Below are positions 16,481 through 25,111 of a stretch of DNA of 64,000 nucleotides, one piece after another. Position numbers and translations under genes: made by a program. Positions within the stretch are counted from its first letter, which is position 1; every line of letters begins with the position of its first letter. This stretch comes from Terriglobia bacterium (GTDB lineage Bacteria; Acidobacteriota; Terriglobia; Bryobacterales; Bryobacteraceae): positions 95,872 to 159,871 of the forward strand of contig JANYDS010000027.1 in assembly GCA_025363475.1 (NCBI GenBank). Reading direction: 5' to 3'. Below the pieces are notes generated by a model. The model saw only the letters and a list, made by a program, of their open reading frames with translations, made no database searches and was not told the origin of the DNA.

Positions 16481-17167
16481 GTGACACAGCAGATCGCAAA
16501 ACTCGCAACCCTGATTCTGGCGCTCGGCTCTCTTGCCGCAGCCTCCACAATCCAGTATGTTGGCGAACCGACGGGCGTCAACGACGGCCGCTATTACGTC
16601 ATGCCTTATCAGGTAACCATTGAGGGTGCGTCGCAGATTGTAACCTGTATAGATTTCCTTGATGACGTTCGCCACGGCGACGTTTGGCAAGCGGACATCC
16701 TTAACCCTGGTCAGGCTGCTGCTTCGGGCTTCTTCGGTGTTTCTTCTTCGCTGGAGAAATACGAGAGGGCGGCGTGGTTGTCAGTGCAGTCTTACTCGAA
16801 TACGGACCAGCAGATTGGCTTGCAGTATGCCATTTGGAATATCTTCAGTTCGGTTTCTTCCACGCCAGCCAGTTTGTCTTATGAAGCACAGGTGGATGCC
16901 GCAGCCAGCACTGGCTATGCCAATTTTGATTTCAACGGCTTTCGCTTTATTCAGCAGGCTGGTGCCGTTTCGGGCACCGCAGGCACGCAACAAGCGTTCG
17001 TTTTCCAGACGACATCAAGTCTTTCCCGGACAAGTTCCGGGTCATCCGCGTCATCCGCAACTCCGGAACCGGGGACGCTGGTTTTGATCGGCACAGGGCT
17101 TGTGTTGATCGCCTTCGGCCGCCGCAAAATTAAACTTCTCCGCCCTGTCCCCGCTGATCGCAACTAA
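16481..17167 (+). CDS. PEP-CTERM sorting-signal secreted protein
   Basis: The 228-residue protein has a signal peptide (about 1-21) and no recognisable enzymatic domain. It carries a C-terminal PEP-CTERM tail: Ser-rich spacer, TPEPGTLVLIGTG, hydrophobic helix, then Arg/Lys-rich end (FGRRKIK). Such proteins are processed by an exosortase and linked to extracellular polymer production in Gram-negative bacteria. No exosortase gene is seen in this window. The start is GTG 16481, without a strong ribosome site. It is 21 bp upstream of the CpsB-type phosphatase and may be co-transcribed with the polysaccharide locus. Confidence 0.83.
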   Translation: MTQQIAKLATLILALGSLAAASTIQYVGEPTGVNDGRYYVMPYQVTIEGASQIVTCIDFLDDVRHGDVWQADILNPGQAAASGFFGVSSSLEKYERAAWLSVQSYSNTDQQIGLQYAIWNIFSSVSSTPASLSYEAQVDAAASTGYANFDFNGFRFIQQAGAVSGTAGTQQAFVFQTTSSLSRTSSGSSASSATPEPGTLVLIGTGLVLIAFGRRKIKLLRPVPADRN

Positions 17168-17188
17168 TTTCGTATTCTATTAGGTAGA

Positions 17189-17965
17189 GTGGTCGATATT
17201 CACAGTCACGTGCTGTGGGGAATGGACGATGGTTCACCCACACCTGAGGTCAGCCTTGAAATGCTGCGCATGGCTGCGGCATCGGGTACCACGGATATTG
17301 TGGGTACGCCACACTCCAACGGCGAGTTTACTTTTCAGCCGGATCTGATAACCGAAAGAATTGAATACCTTCGGCAGCACACCAACGGAATTCCGCGCAT
17401 CCACCGCGGCTGCGACTTTCATTTGAGCTTCGACAATGTTGTGTCGGCGCTTGAAAATCCGAAAAAATACTCGATCAACGGCGGGCGCTATTTGCTGGTT
17501 GAATTCTCGGATTTCAATATCGCCCCATCGATGGACAACATTCTTGACCAGTTGCTGGGTGTTGATTTGATCCCCATCATCACCCACCCGGAGCGCAATC
17601 CCATTCTGCGCAAAGAGGTGGAGAAGATCTACAAATGGGTTAATATGGGCTGTCTGGTGCAGGTGACTGCGGGGTCTGTGCTGGGCGGGTTCGGCAAAAG
17701 TGCACAGGCTACCGCCCGCAAGCTGCTCTCAAAAGGTGTGGTTCACGTGATCGCCAGCGATGCGCATGACCCGGTACACCGCCATCCCCGTCTGGACGAG
17801 GCTTTCGATCTGATTACGACGGAATACGGCGACGAGACTGCGGATTTGCTGTTTAACGGCAATCCGACCCGCGTGATTCGCGGTGAATATATTTCCGACG
17901 CACCTTTGCCGGTGTCAGAACCGAAAAAATGGTGGCAATTCTGGTCGGATTCGGGCAGGGGATGA
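17189..17965 (+). CDS. CpsB/CapC-type tyrosine-protein phosphatase (PHP fold)
   Basis: This 258-residue cytoplasmic metal-dependent phosphatase has the family motifs in order: DIHSHVLWGMDDG at the N-terminus, GTPHSNG, the HRGCDFHLS segment, ITHPERNP and SDAHDPVHRHP. Homologues such as CpsB and YwqE remove phosphate from the tyrosine-rich tail of polysaccharide co-polymerase kinases. The matching kinase here would be the Wzc-like protein at 36655-38865, on the opposite strand at the far side of the locus. The start is GTG 17189. It is followed after 4 bp by a small zinc-ribbon membrane protein. Confidence 0.9.
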   Translation: MVDIHSHVLWGMDDGSPTPEVSLEMLRMAAASGTTDIVGTPHSNGEFTFQPDLITERIEYLRQHTNGIPRIHRGCDFHLSFDNVVSALENPKKYSINGGRYLLVEFSDFNIAPSMDNILDQLLGVDLIPIITHPERNPILRKEVEKIYKWVNMGCLVQVTAGSVLGGFGKSAQATARKLLSKGVVHVIASDAHDPVHRHPRLDEAFDLITTEYGDETADLLFNGNPTRVIRGEYISDAPLPVSEPKKWWQFWSDSGRG

Positions 17966-17969
17966 GACT

Positions 17970-18284
17970 GTGACGTGTCCCAGATGCAGTGAACCGAAAG
18001 CTCACCGTTCGCACAGCAAAGGCTTCAATGACTGGATGCAGGGCGTATTGAGACGCACTCCGTACCGCTGCCACGGATGTAAGGTGCGTTTTTACGTTTA
18101 CAGGCAGGGTGAGACGTCATCCAACCTGCGGACGCCGGAGGAACGCAGGATCATGAAGATCCGGCGGAAATACAAGTGGCAACAGTCGAAGCGGCAGCTG
18201 CTGGCTTATGGCATCTGCGTCATTGTGCTGGTGGGAGTGCTGTACCTGCTGATGCAGCAGCGCATCCCGGCAGATTCTCAGTAA
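17970..18284 (+). CDS. Small zinc-ribbon protein with C-terminal membrane helix
   Basis: The predicted product has 104 residues. An N-terminal zinc ribbon is formed by CPRC (from residue 3) and CHGC (about 36-39), followed by a basic region and one hydrophobic helix (about 79-97) near the C-terminus. I know no function for it. The start GTG 17970, 4 bp after the CpsB stop, is preferred to upstream codons that would overlap the phosphatase by about 80 bp in another frame. Its last 7 bp overlap the end of the convergent WbaP-like gene. An envelope-linked accessory role is possible but unsupported. Confidence 0.65.
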   Translation: MTCPRCSEPKAHRSHSKGFNDWMQGVLRRTPYRCHGCKVRFYVYRQGETSSNLRTPEERRIMKIRRKYKWQQSKRQLLAYGICVIVLVGVLYLLMQQRIPADSQ

Positions 18285-19717
18285 GCGCCTTCGCCGGTGA
18301 GAACTACTCTTACTGTGCGCATCAGTATGTACAGATCCAGCCAGAGTGACCAGTTGTTGATGTAGTAGCTGTCGAGTGCCACCTGTACATCCAGATCTCC
18401 GTCACTGCGTGCGGAAACCTGCCACATGCCCGTGAGGCCGGGTCTGACTTTAGTGCGGAGTGATCGAAACTCGCTGTCAAACCGTTCGTTGTGATAAACG
18501 GGGAAGGGGCGGGGCCCTACCAGACTCATTTCACCTTTGAGGATGTTCCAGAGCTGCGGGATTTCATCCATGCTGGTTTTGCGGAGCAGAAATCCGATAC
18601 CAGGCAGGATACGGGGATCGTTCTTCAGCTTGCAGAACTGATCCCACTCCAGCCGTGCCGCCGGGTTGGCGGCGAGATGCTGTTCGAGGGTTTGTTCCGC
18701 ATCTGTGTACATGGTCCGGAGTTTCAAAATGCGGAGCGGCCGGGCCCCTTCTCCTTCGCGCTCCTGCACGAAGAAGGCCCGGCCAGAGTTCGCGATTCTA
18801 ATCCACACTGCGGCGAGCAGGATGAGTGGCGAAAGCACGATCAGCAACAGCGATGCGACTACGATATCCACAGTCCGTTTTATCCACCGGTTGACTGGTT
18901 TGAGCAGATTATGGCGAATTTCGAGGCCCAGGATACCGCCGAGGTCGCGCGGTTCGGTCCAGAGGCTGGCAACGCCGAACAAGTCGGGAATAATCACGAT
19001 ATGGGGAAAGACTGAGGACCAGGTTCGCAGCAGGCGCGTTAGTTGCATCCGCGGCATGCCGGGCATGGCAACGATTGCATATTGGATTTTGTACTTTGCG
19101 GCGAGCAGGGTGGCGTCCTCAAGACCGCCGGCGACAGGGATGCCCTCACAATGTTCCTGTTTGTCAGGATCATCATCGAGACAGATTACTGCGCGGTAGC
19201 CGAGGACGCGGTTTGCGGCCAGATTCCGAATGACCCGGCGCGCGGTTTCGCCTGCGCCGAGGATCATTACGGGCGCCCCCCACCAGGACCTTCGGCCAAA
19301 GAGCATACTGCAAATCCAGCGCGCTGCCGGTGCTAAAGCCAGGGCAAAGACCCAAGCGAGCAGGAAACCGCCGCGGGAATCAGCCCAGCGGTCTTTCGCC
19401 ATAAACATGGCGGCCGTGAGCAACAGATAGACCAGGGTGATACCACGGAAGACCCGGCGAATGTGCTCAACGGCGCCCATGCCGAAACCGGGGTAGAGGT
19501 TCTCAAAGGCAAGAATAGTGACGCAGAAAGCCGGTGCCAGCGCCATTACGGGCTGAAGCGGGGGGATGGCCGGGTTCAGCATCGACCAGGCCCCAAAACC
19601 GAGGATGACCGCCAGCGCGGTCGCGATGATATCGGCTATGGCGAGAGTCGCAGCCATAAGCCATGGGCGCGATACGCCGCCGACCCTCTGTCCGATTTTA
19701 GAGGTGGCTGGAGACAT
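18278..19717 (-). CDS. Polyprenyl-phosphate hexose-1-phosphate transferase (WbaP/exopolysaccharide type)
   Basis: This 479-residue membrane enzyme has four to five N-terminal membrane helices, a central Rossmann-like CoA-binding-type domain ([14 protein letters not shown], about 150-250) and the C-terminal bacterial sugar transferase domain. The catalytic part shows [14 protein letters not shown], the [10 protein letters not shown] segment, [14 protein letters not shown] and GPRPFPVYH. It links a sugar-1-phosphate (glucose or galactose in characterised relatives) to undecaprenyl phosphate, the first step of repeat-unit synthesis. It overlaps the upstream WecG-type gene by 20 bp and is the last gene of that minus-strand run. 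Confidence 0.93.
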   Translation of the reverse strand: MSPATSKIGQRVGGVSRPWLMAATLAIADIIATALAVILGFGAWSMLNPAIPPLQPVMALAPAFCVTILAFENLYPGFGMGAVEHIRRVFRGITLVYLLLTAAMFMAKDRWADSRGGFLLAWVFALALAPAARWICSMLFGRRSWWGAPVMILGAGETARRVIRNLAANRVLGYRAVICLDDDPDKQEHCEGIPVAGGLEDATLLAAKYKIQYAIVAMPGMPRMQLTRLLRTWSSVFPHIVIIPDLFGVASLWTEPRDLGGILGLEIRHNLLKPVNRWIKRTVDIVVASLLLIVLSPLILLAAVWIRIANSGRAFFVQEREGEGARPLRILKLRTMYTDAEQTLEQHLAANPAARLEWDQFCKLKNDPRILPGIGFLLRKTSMDEIPQLWNILKGEMSLVGPRPFPVYHNERFDSEFRSLRTKVRPGLTGMWQVSARSDGDLDVQVALDSYYINNWSLWLDLYILMRTVRVVLTGEGAY

Positions 19718-20486
19718 GGTTGGAGAATCTTTTAACCCTCAGCAATTGGAGTGCAAACAGCACAACGAATCGCGGATTGTCTCTGAGGTAACGCTTCCAC
19801 AGCCGACGTGGTTCAGTAATGAGCCGGAAGAACCACTCCATGCCGATTCTCATCATCCAGCGCGGCGCCTGAGGTTTGGTTCCCGCCAGAAAGTCGAACG
19901 CAGCTCCCACTCCCAGCATGACTGCCTGAACTTTGCCCCGGTGGCTAGCCATCCAGTAGTCCTGTTTCGGCGTGCCCAGCCCGACGAAAAGGATGCGCGC
20001 TCCGGAGGCGTTAATGAGTGCCACAGCCCCCGCATCTTCCACTGACGTGTGCTCGCTGAAGGGCGGAGCGTGCCCGTAAGCGACATGCAAATGAGGGAAT
20101 CGTTCCGGCAGTACCGTCCGGATCTTTGCCAGTACGTCGGGTGTGGAACCGTAGAAGCCAACCGGAATGCCTGCATCGGCAGCCATTTGGAGCACAATAA
20201 GTGTCAGATCAGGCCCGTAAACCCGGGTTGCTGAGGGGTAGCCCAGGTGTTTCAGGCCCCAGACCAGAGGCATTCCGTCCGGGGTTACCAAGTCGGCATC
20301 ATTCGTGATCCGCCGGAAAGCTGCGGAATCGTAAGCCTGCATGACGTTGTACACATTGGGAAAGCAGACATAGCGGGAGGCACCCTCGCTTGCCCAGTCA
20401 ATGATCATGCGGGAGGCTTCGGCGTAGCTGGTGGGGTCAACTCTCATGCCAAGTATGAAGGGCTGGTTGCCCGGAGCGTTGATCAC
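19698..20486 (-). CDS. WecG/TagA/CpsF-family glycosyltransferase (GT26)
   Basis: The 262-residue protein carries the family signature DADLVTPDGMPLVWGLKHLG, then RVYGPDL, PVGFYGSTPDV and FVGLGTPKQDYW. Relatives transfer N-acetylmannosamine or its uronic acid, or similar sugars, to lipid-linked acceptors at the inner membrane. The donor cannot be determined here. Translation starts at GTG 20484-20486, whose last bases overlap the TGA of the upstream GT4 gene (GTGA). It also overlaps the WbaP-like gene by 20 bp, so the three are almost certainly one operon. Confidence 0.93.
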   Translation of the reverse strand: MINAPGNQPFILGMRVDPTSYAEASRMIIDWASEGASRYVCFPNVYNVMQAYDSAAFRRITNDADLVTPDGMPLVWGLKHLGYPSATRVYGPDLTLIVLQMAADAGIPVGFYGSTPDVLAKIRTVLPERFPHLHVAYGHAPPFSEHTSVEDAGAVALINASGARILFVGLGTPKQDYWMASHRGKVQAVMLGVGAAFDFLAGTKPQAPRWMMRIGMEWFFRLITEPRRLWKRYLRDNPRFVVLFALQLLRVKRFSNHVSSHL

Positions 20487-21652
20487 GCCGGGGCCTTTAG
20501 GGCGCGCTGGTAGGCAGCCATGATGATTTGATAACCGCGTTCGGGCGTGTAGCGAGCCTCATAGCCGTCACGTGCGGCGGCTCGCATTAACGTGATGCCA
20601 GCGGGGTCAGAATCAACAGAATCGAGGACGCGGGCCAGATCGCGGGGGTCACCGGAATGGAAGTGAAGGCCGGTTTTGTTGTTGGTAACAATTTCGGTTA
20701 CGGCGCCGAGGTCGGGGCAAATCACGGGAGTGCCACAGGCAAATGCCTCTGCGGCGGCCCGGCCAAAAGTTTCATAGCACTCTGACGGCACGACGACTGC
20801 GCGGGCAGATGCCATCAACCCCATGACATCTGTCAGGGGCAGTCGGCCGTCAAACCGAATACGGGGATCATGCAGGGCGGCCTCGCGAACCTCAGCTTCG
20901 AGTGGCCCATCTCCGACAATCCGAAATATGGCTTTGGGCGAACGCGCAAGAGCGATGGCTTTCAGTAGTGTCCGAATGCCTTTTTCAGGGGAGAGGCGGC
21001 CGGCATAAAGAACGTCATCCCCGCCCGGGCCTGGGCCGCCCGGATCGACAATGAAGTTGGGCTTTACGACGAGCCGGGATTGGGGGAGGCCGCCTTCAAT
21101 GAATTTCTTTTTGGCAAACTCCGAGAGTACGAAAAAGATGGAGACCATGCGCGACCAGGTTCGCAGCAGGCGATGAACGGAGATCATGAGTGCGACGGCG
21201 GAGGTTTGCAGGGCACTCCCGCGGTAACACTTGTGGGTGATTCCGGGCCAGGGAATGACATGCGAAGTGCAGTCTTCACAGACCTTTCCCTCGCGATAAA
21301 AATTAGCGCCAGGGCAGAGAATCCGGTAGTTATGAAGGGTCTGGACCACCGGTACCCGGCGTCTGCGGGCCGCGTAATAGACCGAGGGCGAGACCAGCGG
21401 GAAGAAGTTGTGTACGTCGAGGATGTCCGGTCTCCAGTCTTCGACGTAGTCACGGATTCGGACATAGGCGTTTTGGGACCAGCTGGCCTGAAGGCCGACC
21501 AGGATGGCATTGCGGGAATTGATCCGGGCGTTGTCGAAAACGACTTGACGGACCTCGTTGCCACGAGCGGCGAGAAGGTTGTCTTCGGCTTCGCGCGATT
21601 CATCTTCGCCTCCCCGGAATTTATAACGATTGTGGACGGTGAGGATCTTCAC
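20483..21652 (-). CDS. GT4-family glycosyltransferase
   Basis: This 389-residue GT-B enzyme starts with MKILTVHNRYKFRGGEDES, typical of a GT4 subgroup in polysaccharide clusters. It carries a C-terminal donor site with VLYAGRLSPEKGIRTLLKA, GDGPLEAEV and the E-x7-E-type segment VVPSECYETFGRAAAEAFACG. It probably transfers a hexose to the growing lipid-linked unit. The start is GTG 21650-21652, without a visible Shine-Dalgarno sequence. It overlaps the TGA of a short repeat-containing ORF upstream, so translation may depend on coupling to that ORF. Confidence 0.92.
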   Translation of the reverse strand: MKILTVHNRYKFRGGEDESREAEDNLLAARGNEVRQVVFDNARINSRNAILVGLQASWSQNAYVRIRDYVEDWRPDILDVHNFFPLVSPSVYYAARRRRVPVVQTLHNYRILCPGANFYREGKVCEDCTSHVIPWPGITHKCYRGSALQTSAVALMISVHRLLRTWSRMVSIFFVLSEFAKKKFIEGGLPQSRLVVKPNFIVDPGGPGPGGDDVLYAGRLSPEKGIRTLLKAIALARSPKAIFRIVGDGPLEAEVREAALHDPRIRFDGRLPLTDVMGLMASARAVVVPSECYETFGRAAAEAFACGTPVICPDLGAVTEIVTNNKTGLHFHSGDPRDLARVLDSVDSDPAGITLMRAAARDGYEARYTPERGYQIIMAAYQRALKAPA

Positions 21653-21963
21653 GGGGTGGTGTCAGGCTTGGATTGGAGGGGGGAAAGTCGGGTTGAGTCG
21701 GGTTTTTCCCGGGTTTTATCGGGTTTTTCCTGGGTTTCCTTGGGTTCTCGCCGGGTTCGGTTATCGTCGCAAGTCATTGATTCTATGGACATAGCCGCAT
21801 TGGGTCTGTGCAATAACTTGTTTTCTTGGGTTTGGGTTGATTCGGTCAGCAAGGATTGGAACACGCCCACATTGTACGGTGTCCAGTAAGAGTCGGATGC
21901 AAGCATTGCTCCTAACTCTCTATTTTTCAGCCAAAAATATTTCGAGGTGTGACTGGTTCTCAC
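21649..21963 (-). CDS. Possible short ORF with 7-residue repeats, coupled to the GT4 gene
   Basis: This 104-residue reading frame has no recognisable domain. Near its C-terminus it contains degenerate heptads (REPKETQ, EKPDKTR, EKPDSTR) encoded by a 21-bp DNA repeat. Its TGA overlaps the GTG start of the GT4 gene. The composition (rich in Thr, Lys, Glu and Pro) suggests disorder. It may be a real leader ORF or simply untranslated DNA with a phased repeat. The evidence for coding is the 4-bp coupling overlap and the lack of stops, which is modest. Confidence 0.3.
   Translation of the reverse strand: MRTSHTSKYFWLKNRELGAMLASDSYWTPYNVGVFQSLLTESTQTQENKLLHRPNAAMSIESMTCDDNRTRREPKETQEKPDKTREKPDSTRLSPLQSKPDTTP
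21690..21757 (+). repeat. Phased GGGTT array (21-bp tandem repeat)
   Basis: Seven GGGTT units start at 21690, 21700, 21711, 21721, 21732, 21742 and 21753, that is with alternating 10- and 11-bp steps. Pairs of units make a degenerate 21-bp tandem repeat of three copies. The plus strand has enough G-tracts for a G-quadruplex, and the minus strand is C-rich. Confidence 0.75.
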
Positions 21964-21978
21964 TGACCTGCATGATCA

Positions 21979-22959
21979 TCAATCCCTGCCGATATTTGTT
22001 TGAGCTACAGCCCGAACTTTGCGATACCACTCGCAGGTGTCGGATACTCCTGCTTCGAGCGAAATCGAAGAACGCCACCCGAGCCGGGCGAGTTTGCCGA
22101 CATCCAGAAGCTTGCGAGGCGTGCCGTCGGGCCGGGTGGAATCAAAGACGACGTTCCCTTCAAACCCGGTAACACGGCGGACAATATCCACCAGTTCCCG
22201 AATGGAAACGTCGACGCCGGTGCCGACGTTGACGATGTCGGGGTCGTTGTAGTGACGCATCAGGAAAACAGCAGCGTCGGCCAAGTCATCCACGTGCAGA
22301 AATTCCCGGAGGGCAGTGCCGGTTCCCCAGACGGTGACTTCGGGCGCGAGCGCATCCCGGGCCTCCGCAAATTTACGCAGCAGCGCGGGGAGCACATGCG
22401 AGTTCTGCAGGTCGAAGTTATCGCCCGGTCCGTAAAGGTTGGTCGGCATTGCGCTGATGGCATTGAAACCATATTGCAGCCGATATGCCTGGGCCAGTTT
22501 GATGCCCGCAATCTTGGCCACCGCATACCATTCATTGGTGGTTTCGAGCGCACTGGTCAGCAGGCTCGCTTCCTGGATTGGCTGAGGGGCGAATTTAGGA
22601 TAGACGCATGAAGAACCGAGGAACAGAAGTTTTGCCGCACCGTACTTCCAGGCGGCATGGATGACATTGGTCTGGATGGCGAGATTATCGTAGATGAACT
22701 CGGCCGGGTAAGTGCTGTTGGCGAGAATGCCGCCGACCTTTGCTGCCGCAAGAAACACAAATTCGGGGCGCTCCTGTTGGAAGAATGAGTCCACAGCCTG
22801 CTGGTTTCTGAGGTCCACTTCGGCGTGGGTGCGGAGGATCAGACTGGTCAAACCCTCTGTAGCGAGACGGCGGCAAATGGCTGAGCCGACGAGGCCGCGG
22901 TGTCCAGCCACGAATATGCGGCTGGACTGGTGCATTCCCTGATCACCTGACTGCGGCAT
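21979..22959 (-). CDS. fcl: GDP-L-fucose synthase
   Basis: The 326-residue short-chain dehydrogenase/reductase is of the GDP-fucose synthase type. It has the NADP-binding motif GHRGLVGSAICRRL at the N-terminus, the Ser of LFLGSSCVYPKFAPQP, and Tyr and Lys in WYAVAKIAGIKLAQAYR. The family-typical MPTNLYGPGDNFDL follows. It epimerises and reduces GDP-4-keto-6-deoxymannose to GDP-L-fucose. It lies 1 bp after gmd with GGGAAGGGG ahead of ATG 22959. A second candidate start (ATG 22935) would trim eight residues. The pair supplies L-fucose for the polysaccharide. Confidence 0.95.
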   Translation of the reverse strand: MPQSGDQGMHQSSRIFVAGHRGLVGSAICRRLATEGLTSLILRTHAEVDLRNQQAVDSFFQQERPEFVFLAAAKVGGILANSTYPAEFIYDNLAIQTNVIHAAWKYGAAKLLFLGSSCVYPKFAPQPIQEASLLTSALETTNEWYAVAKIAGIKLAQAYRLQYGFNAISAMPTNLYGPGDNFDLQNSHVLPALLRKFAEARDALAPEVTVWGTGTALREFLHVDDLADAAVFLMRHYNDPDIVNVGTGVDVSIRELVDIVRRVTGFEGNVVFDSTRPDGTPRKLLDVGKLARLGWRSSISLEAGVSDTCEWYRKVRAVAQTNIGRD

Positions 22960-22960
22960 G

Positions 22961-23998
22961 CTAGCGGCCCCTTCCCGCTATGGTGTGCCCAGCCTTGATC
23001 AGGGTGTTTTCCTGCCGTGCCAGTTCCAGATCACTATCCATCATGAGCTGCACCAGCTGTTTGAAACCGACTTTTGGTGCCCAGCCGAGCTCAGTGCGGG
23101 CTTTATCCGCATCGCCCAGAAGGTAATCGACCTCGGTGGGTCTGAAGTAACGCGGGTCGATCTCAACATGCTTTTCCCAGTTCAGGCCGCAATGTTCGGC
23201 AGCGGTATCGAGAAACTCCCGGACGGAGTGGGATTCCCCCGTGGCGATTACATAATCGCCGGCGGTTTCCTGGGCGAGCATGAGCCACATTGCTTCCACA
23301 TAGTCGGCGGCATGACCCCAATCGCGTTTGGAATCGAGATTCCCCAAAAACAATTTTTCCTGGAGTCCGAGTTTGATACGAGCGAGGGCGCGGGTTATTT
23401 TTCGGGTGACAAAGGTTTCGCCTCTGCGCGGCGACTCATGGTTGAAGAGAATGCCGTTGCAGATAAAGAGGCCGTAAGCCTCACGGTAATTCACGGCATA
23501 CCAGTGGGCTGCCACCTTACTGACTGCGTAGGGGCTGCGCGGATAGAATGCGGTGTTCTCATTCTGCGGGGGGGAGGCGGCTCCGAACATTTCCGAAGAA
23601 CCGGCCTGATAGATGCGGACTTGTTTGCCGGAAACCGAGATGTGGTCTCTCACGGCCTCAAGCAGCCTCAGAGTACCGGTGGCGACGGCGTCGGCGGTAT
23701 ATTCGGGCTGATCGAAGCTCACTCTGACGTGAGATTGTGCGGCGAGGTTATAGATCTCGTCGGGGGAGACCTTTTCGAGTATACGGCGAAGTCCGGTGCC
23801 ATCTGTCAGGTCGCCATAGTGCAAGTGAAGGCGGGCGCTGTAGTTATGCGGATCGATGTAGATACCGTCGAGACGGCCAGTATTGAAGCTTGAGGCGCGA
23901 CGAACGATGCCGTGGACCTGGTAGTTTTTGGAGAGAAGGAACTCGGCAAGGTAAGATCCGTCCTGGCCGGTGATTCCTGTGATTAGTGCACATTTCAT
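22961..23998 (-). CDS. gmd: GDP-mannose 4,6-dehydratase
   Basis: The 345-residue SDR-family dehydratase begins with the NADP-binding segment [17 protein letters not shown] and the family marker [13 protein letters not shown]. It also has [15 protein letters not shown], the catalytic Thr/Ser region SSEMFG and the Tyr-Lys motif [11 protein letters not shown]. It converts GDP-D-mannose to GDP-4-keto-6-deoxy-D-mannose, the substrate of the adjacent Fcl. Length and motifs are complete. A 54-bp gap separates it from the upstream membrane protein gene on the same strand. Confidence 0.96.
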   Translation of the reverse strand: MKCALITGITGQDGSYLAEFLLSKNYQVHGIVRRASSFNTGRLDGIYIDPHNYSARLHLHYGDLTDGTGLRRILEKVSPDEIYNLAAQSHVRVSFDQPEYTADAVATGTLRLLEAVRDHISVSGKQVRIYQAGSSEMFGAASPPQNENTAFYPRSPYAVSKVAAHWYAVNYREAYGLFICNGILFNHESPRRGETFVTRKITRALARIKLGLQEKLFLGNLDSKRDWGHAADYVEAMWLMLAQETAGDYVIATGESHSVREFLDTAAEHCGLNWEKHVEIDPRYFRPTEVDYLLGDADKARTELGWAPKVGFKQLVQLMMDSDLELARQENTLIKAGHTIAGRGR

Positions 23999-24052
23999 AG
24001 GTTTTGGGAATTACTCTTCACTGGCTCATTGCCGGGGCGCGGGTTCGTCACA

Positions 24053-24538
24053 TTAACCGCCTGGCCCCAGCCGCCAAAATTCTTTGAGCGCCGCAAAACT
24101 CCGGGCGACCAGGCGGCCCTTTGATGTAACTCGATATCTGTCTTGCTCTTCAATGAGGTAGCCGTTGCTCACCATTGTCTTAAGCCGCCCTGCGACAATC
24201 GCATCTGAGGCGAAATGCTGTCTCAATTCGGTTATGCGCAAGGATTGCCCGACCGCGTCTCTCAGCAGTATCAAGGTCTGTATGGAGAGGGAGGCGACCG
24301 TGATGTAGTAAAACGGCATATAAAGAATGAAGAGGCAGGCCATTGCGACGAGCCCATACATGGCTGGAATCGCCCCGCGTGTCACTTGGATCGTGACAGC
24401 GTGACCGGTGAGGCAACCGAGGAACACGCGCATAATCAGCGGGAAGGAATTCTGTATATGTTTTCTATGGAACAGGGCGATATGCACGATCAGGAAGAGT
24501 ACGAACCAGACAACCCCGGAAATCAACCCTTGAATCAT
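24053..24538 (-). CDS. Membrane protein with C-terminal winged-helix-like domain (member A of a pair)
   Basis: The 161-residue product has three hydrophobic segments (about 4-23, 37-55 and 62-90). A roughly 65-residue soluble tail follows, which reads like a winged helix (LRITELRQHFASDAIVAGRL, then VSNGYLIEEQDRYRVTSKGRLVARSF). I do not recognise a named family. The tail aligns by eye with that of the upstream neighbour: R-(L/I)-x2-(M/L)-V, (I/V)-E-x2-D-R, T-x2-G and A-x-x-F. Its ATG overlaps the neighbour's TGA (ATGA). It may sense something at the membrane and act on DNA or on a partner protein. This is inference only. Confidence 0.72.
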   Translation of the reverse strand: MIQGLISGVVWFVLFLIVHIALFHRKHIQNSFPLIMRVFLGCLTGHAVTIQVTRGAIPAMYGLVAMACLFILYMPFYYITVASLSIQTLILLRDAVGQSLRITELRQHFASDAIVAGRLKTMVSNGYLIEEQDRYRVTSKGRLVARSFAALKEFWRLGPGG

Positions 24539-25086
24539 TCCCGGTGCGGGCCTGTCGCCTCAACCCTGATGAAATTGCGAAGCCAGGAAAAGCGCGCTGC
24601 TACCTGCAGTCCCTCAGGAGTAGCTGTCACCCGGTCGTCTTCGATTTCCACAAGTTTTAGTTCGACGAGGTCGTCAATTCTTTTCTGGTACATCCAGTTG
24701 ATGCCTTTGCCATCGCTGTAGGACTGAATTACGTCGGTTACTGTCATGCCGTCAACATGCGACTGCGAAATGTCGATTGCGATTCGCAGGGAAAACCCAC
24801 GGTCCGCGAGATTGTAGAGCTGTAACACCCCGCCCAGGAAGGAACTGGAGTACAAGAACACGAGCAGGGCCAGTTCAACCTCAGGATTTTCCACGAGCGC
24901 TGGCGGGATAAAGCCGAGATCTGGTGGGGTTAAAAGATGAAGGGTAACGAGTATTGGCAGAGTACCCAGAAACAGGAGAGTCATGAGGCGGGCCCGCTTT
25001 GCGCCGGAAGCAGCCAGTCGGAATGCAACAGTGACGAGGGCGAGATAGACCAGGCACATCGCGGAAGCCAGAAAGATGGCTTTCAT
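24535..25086 (-). CDS. Membrane protein with C-terminal winged-helix-like domain (member B of a pair)
   Basis: The product has about 183 residues: three hydrophobic segments (about 3-24, 33-54 and 69-92) and a soluble tail with the same layout as member A (MYQKRIDDLVELKLVEIEDD, then RVTATPEGLQVAARFSWLRNF). ATG 25086 is preferred. The longer frame to 25152 would add 22 charged residues and overlap the upstream membrane glycosyltransferase by 41 bp. With that gene and member A it forms a tight three-gene set inside the polysaccharide locus. Its function is unknown. The duplicated architecture suggests a hetero-oligomer. Confidence 0.7.
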   Translation of the reverse strand: MKAIFLASAMCLVYLALVTVAFRLAASGAKRARLMTLLFLGTLPILVTLHLLTPPDLGFIPPALVENPEVELALLVFLYSSSFLGGVLQLYNLADRGFSLRIAIDISQSHVDGMTVTDVIQSYSDGKGINWMYQKRIDDLVELKLVEIEDDRVTATPEGLQVAARFSWLRNFIRVEATGPHRE

Positions 25087-25111
25087 GACCTGCGCTCTCT
25101 GGTGCTTGAAT

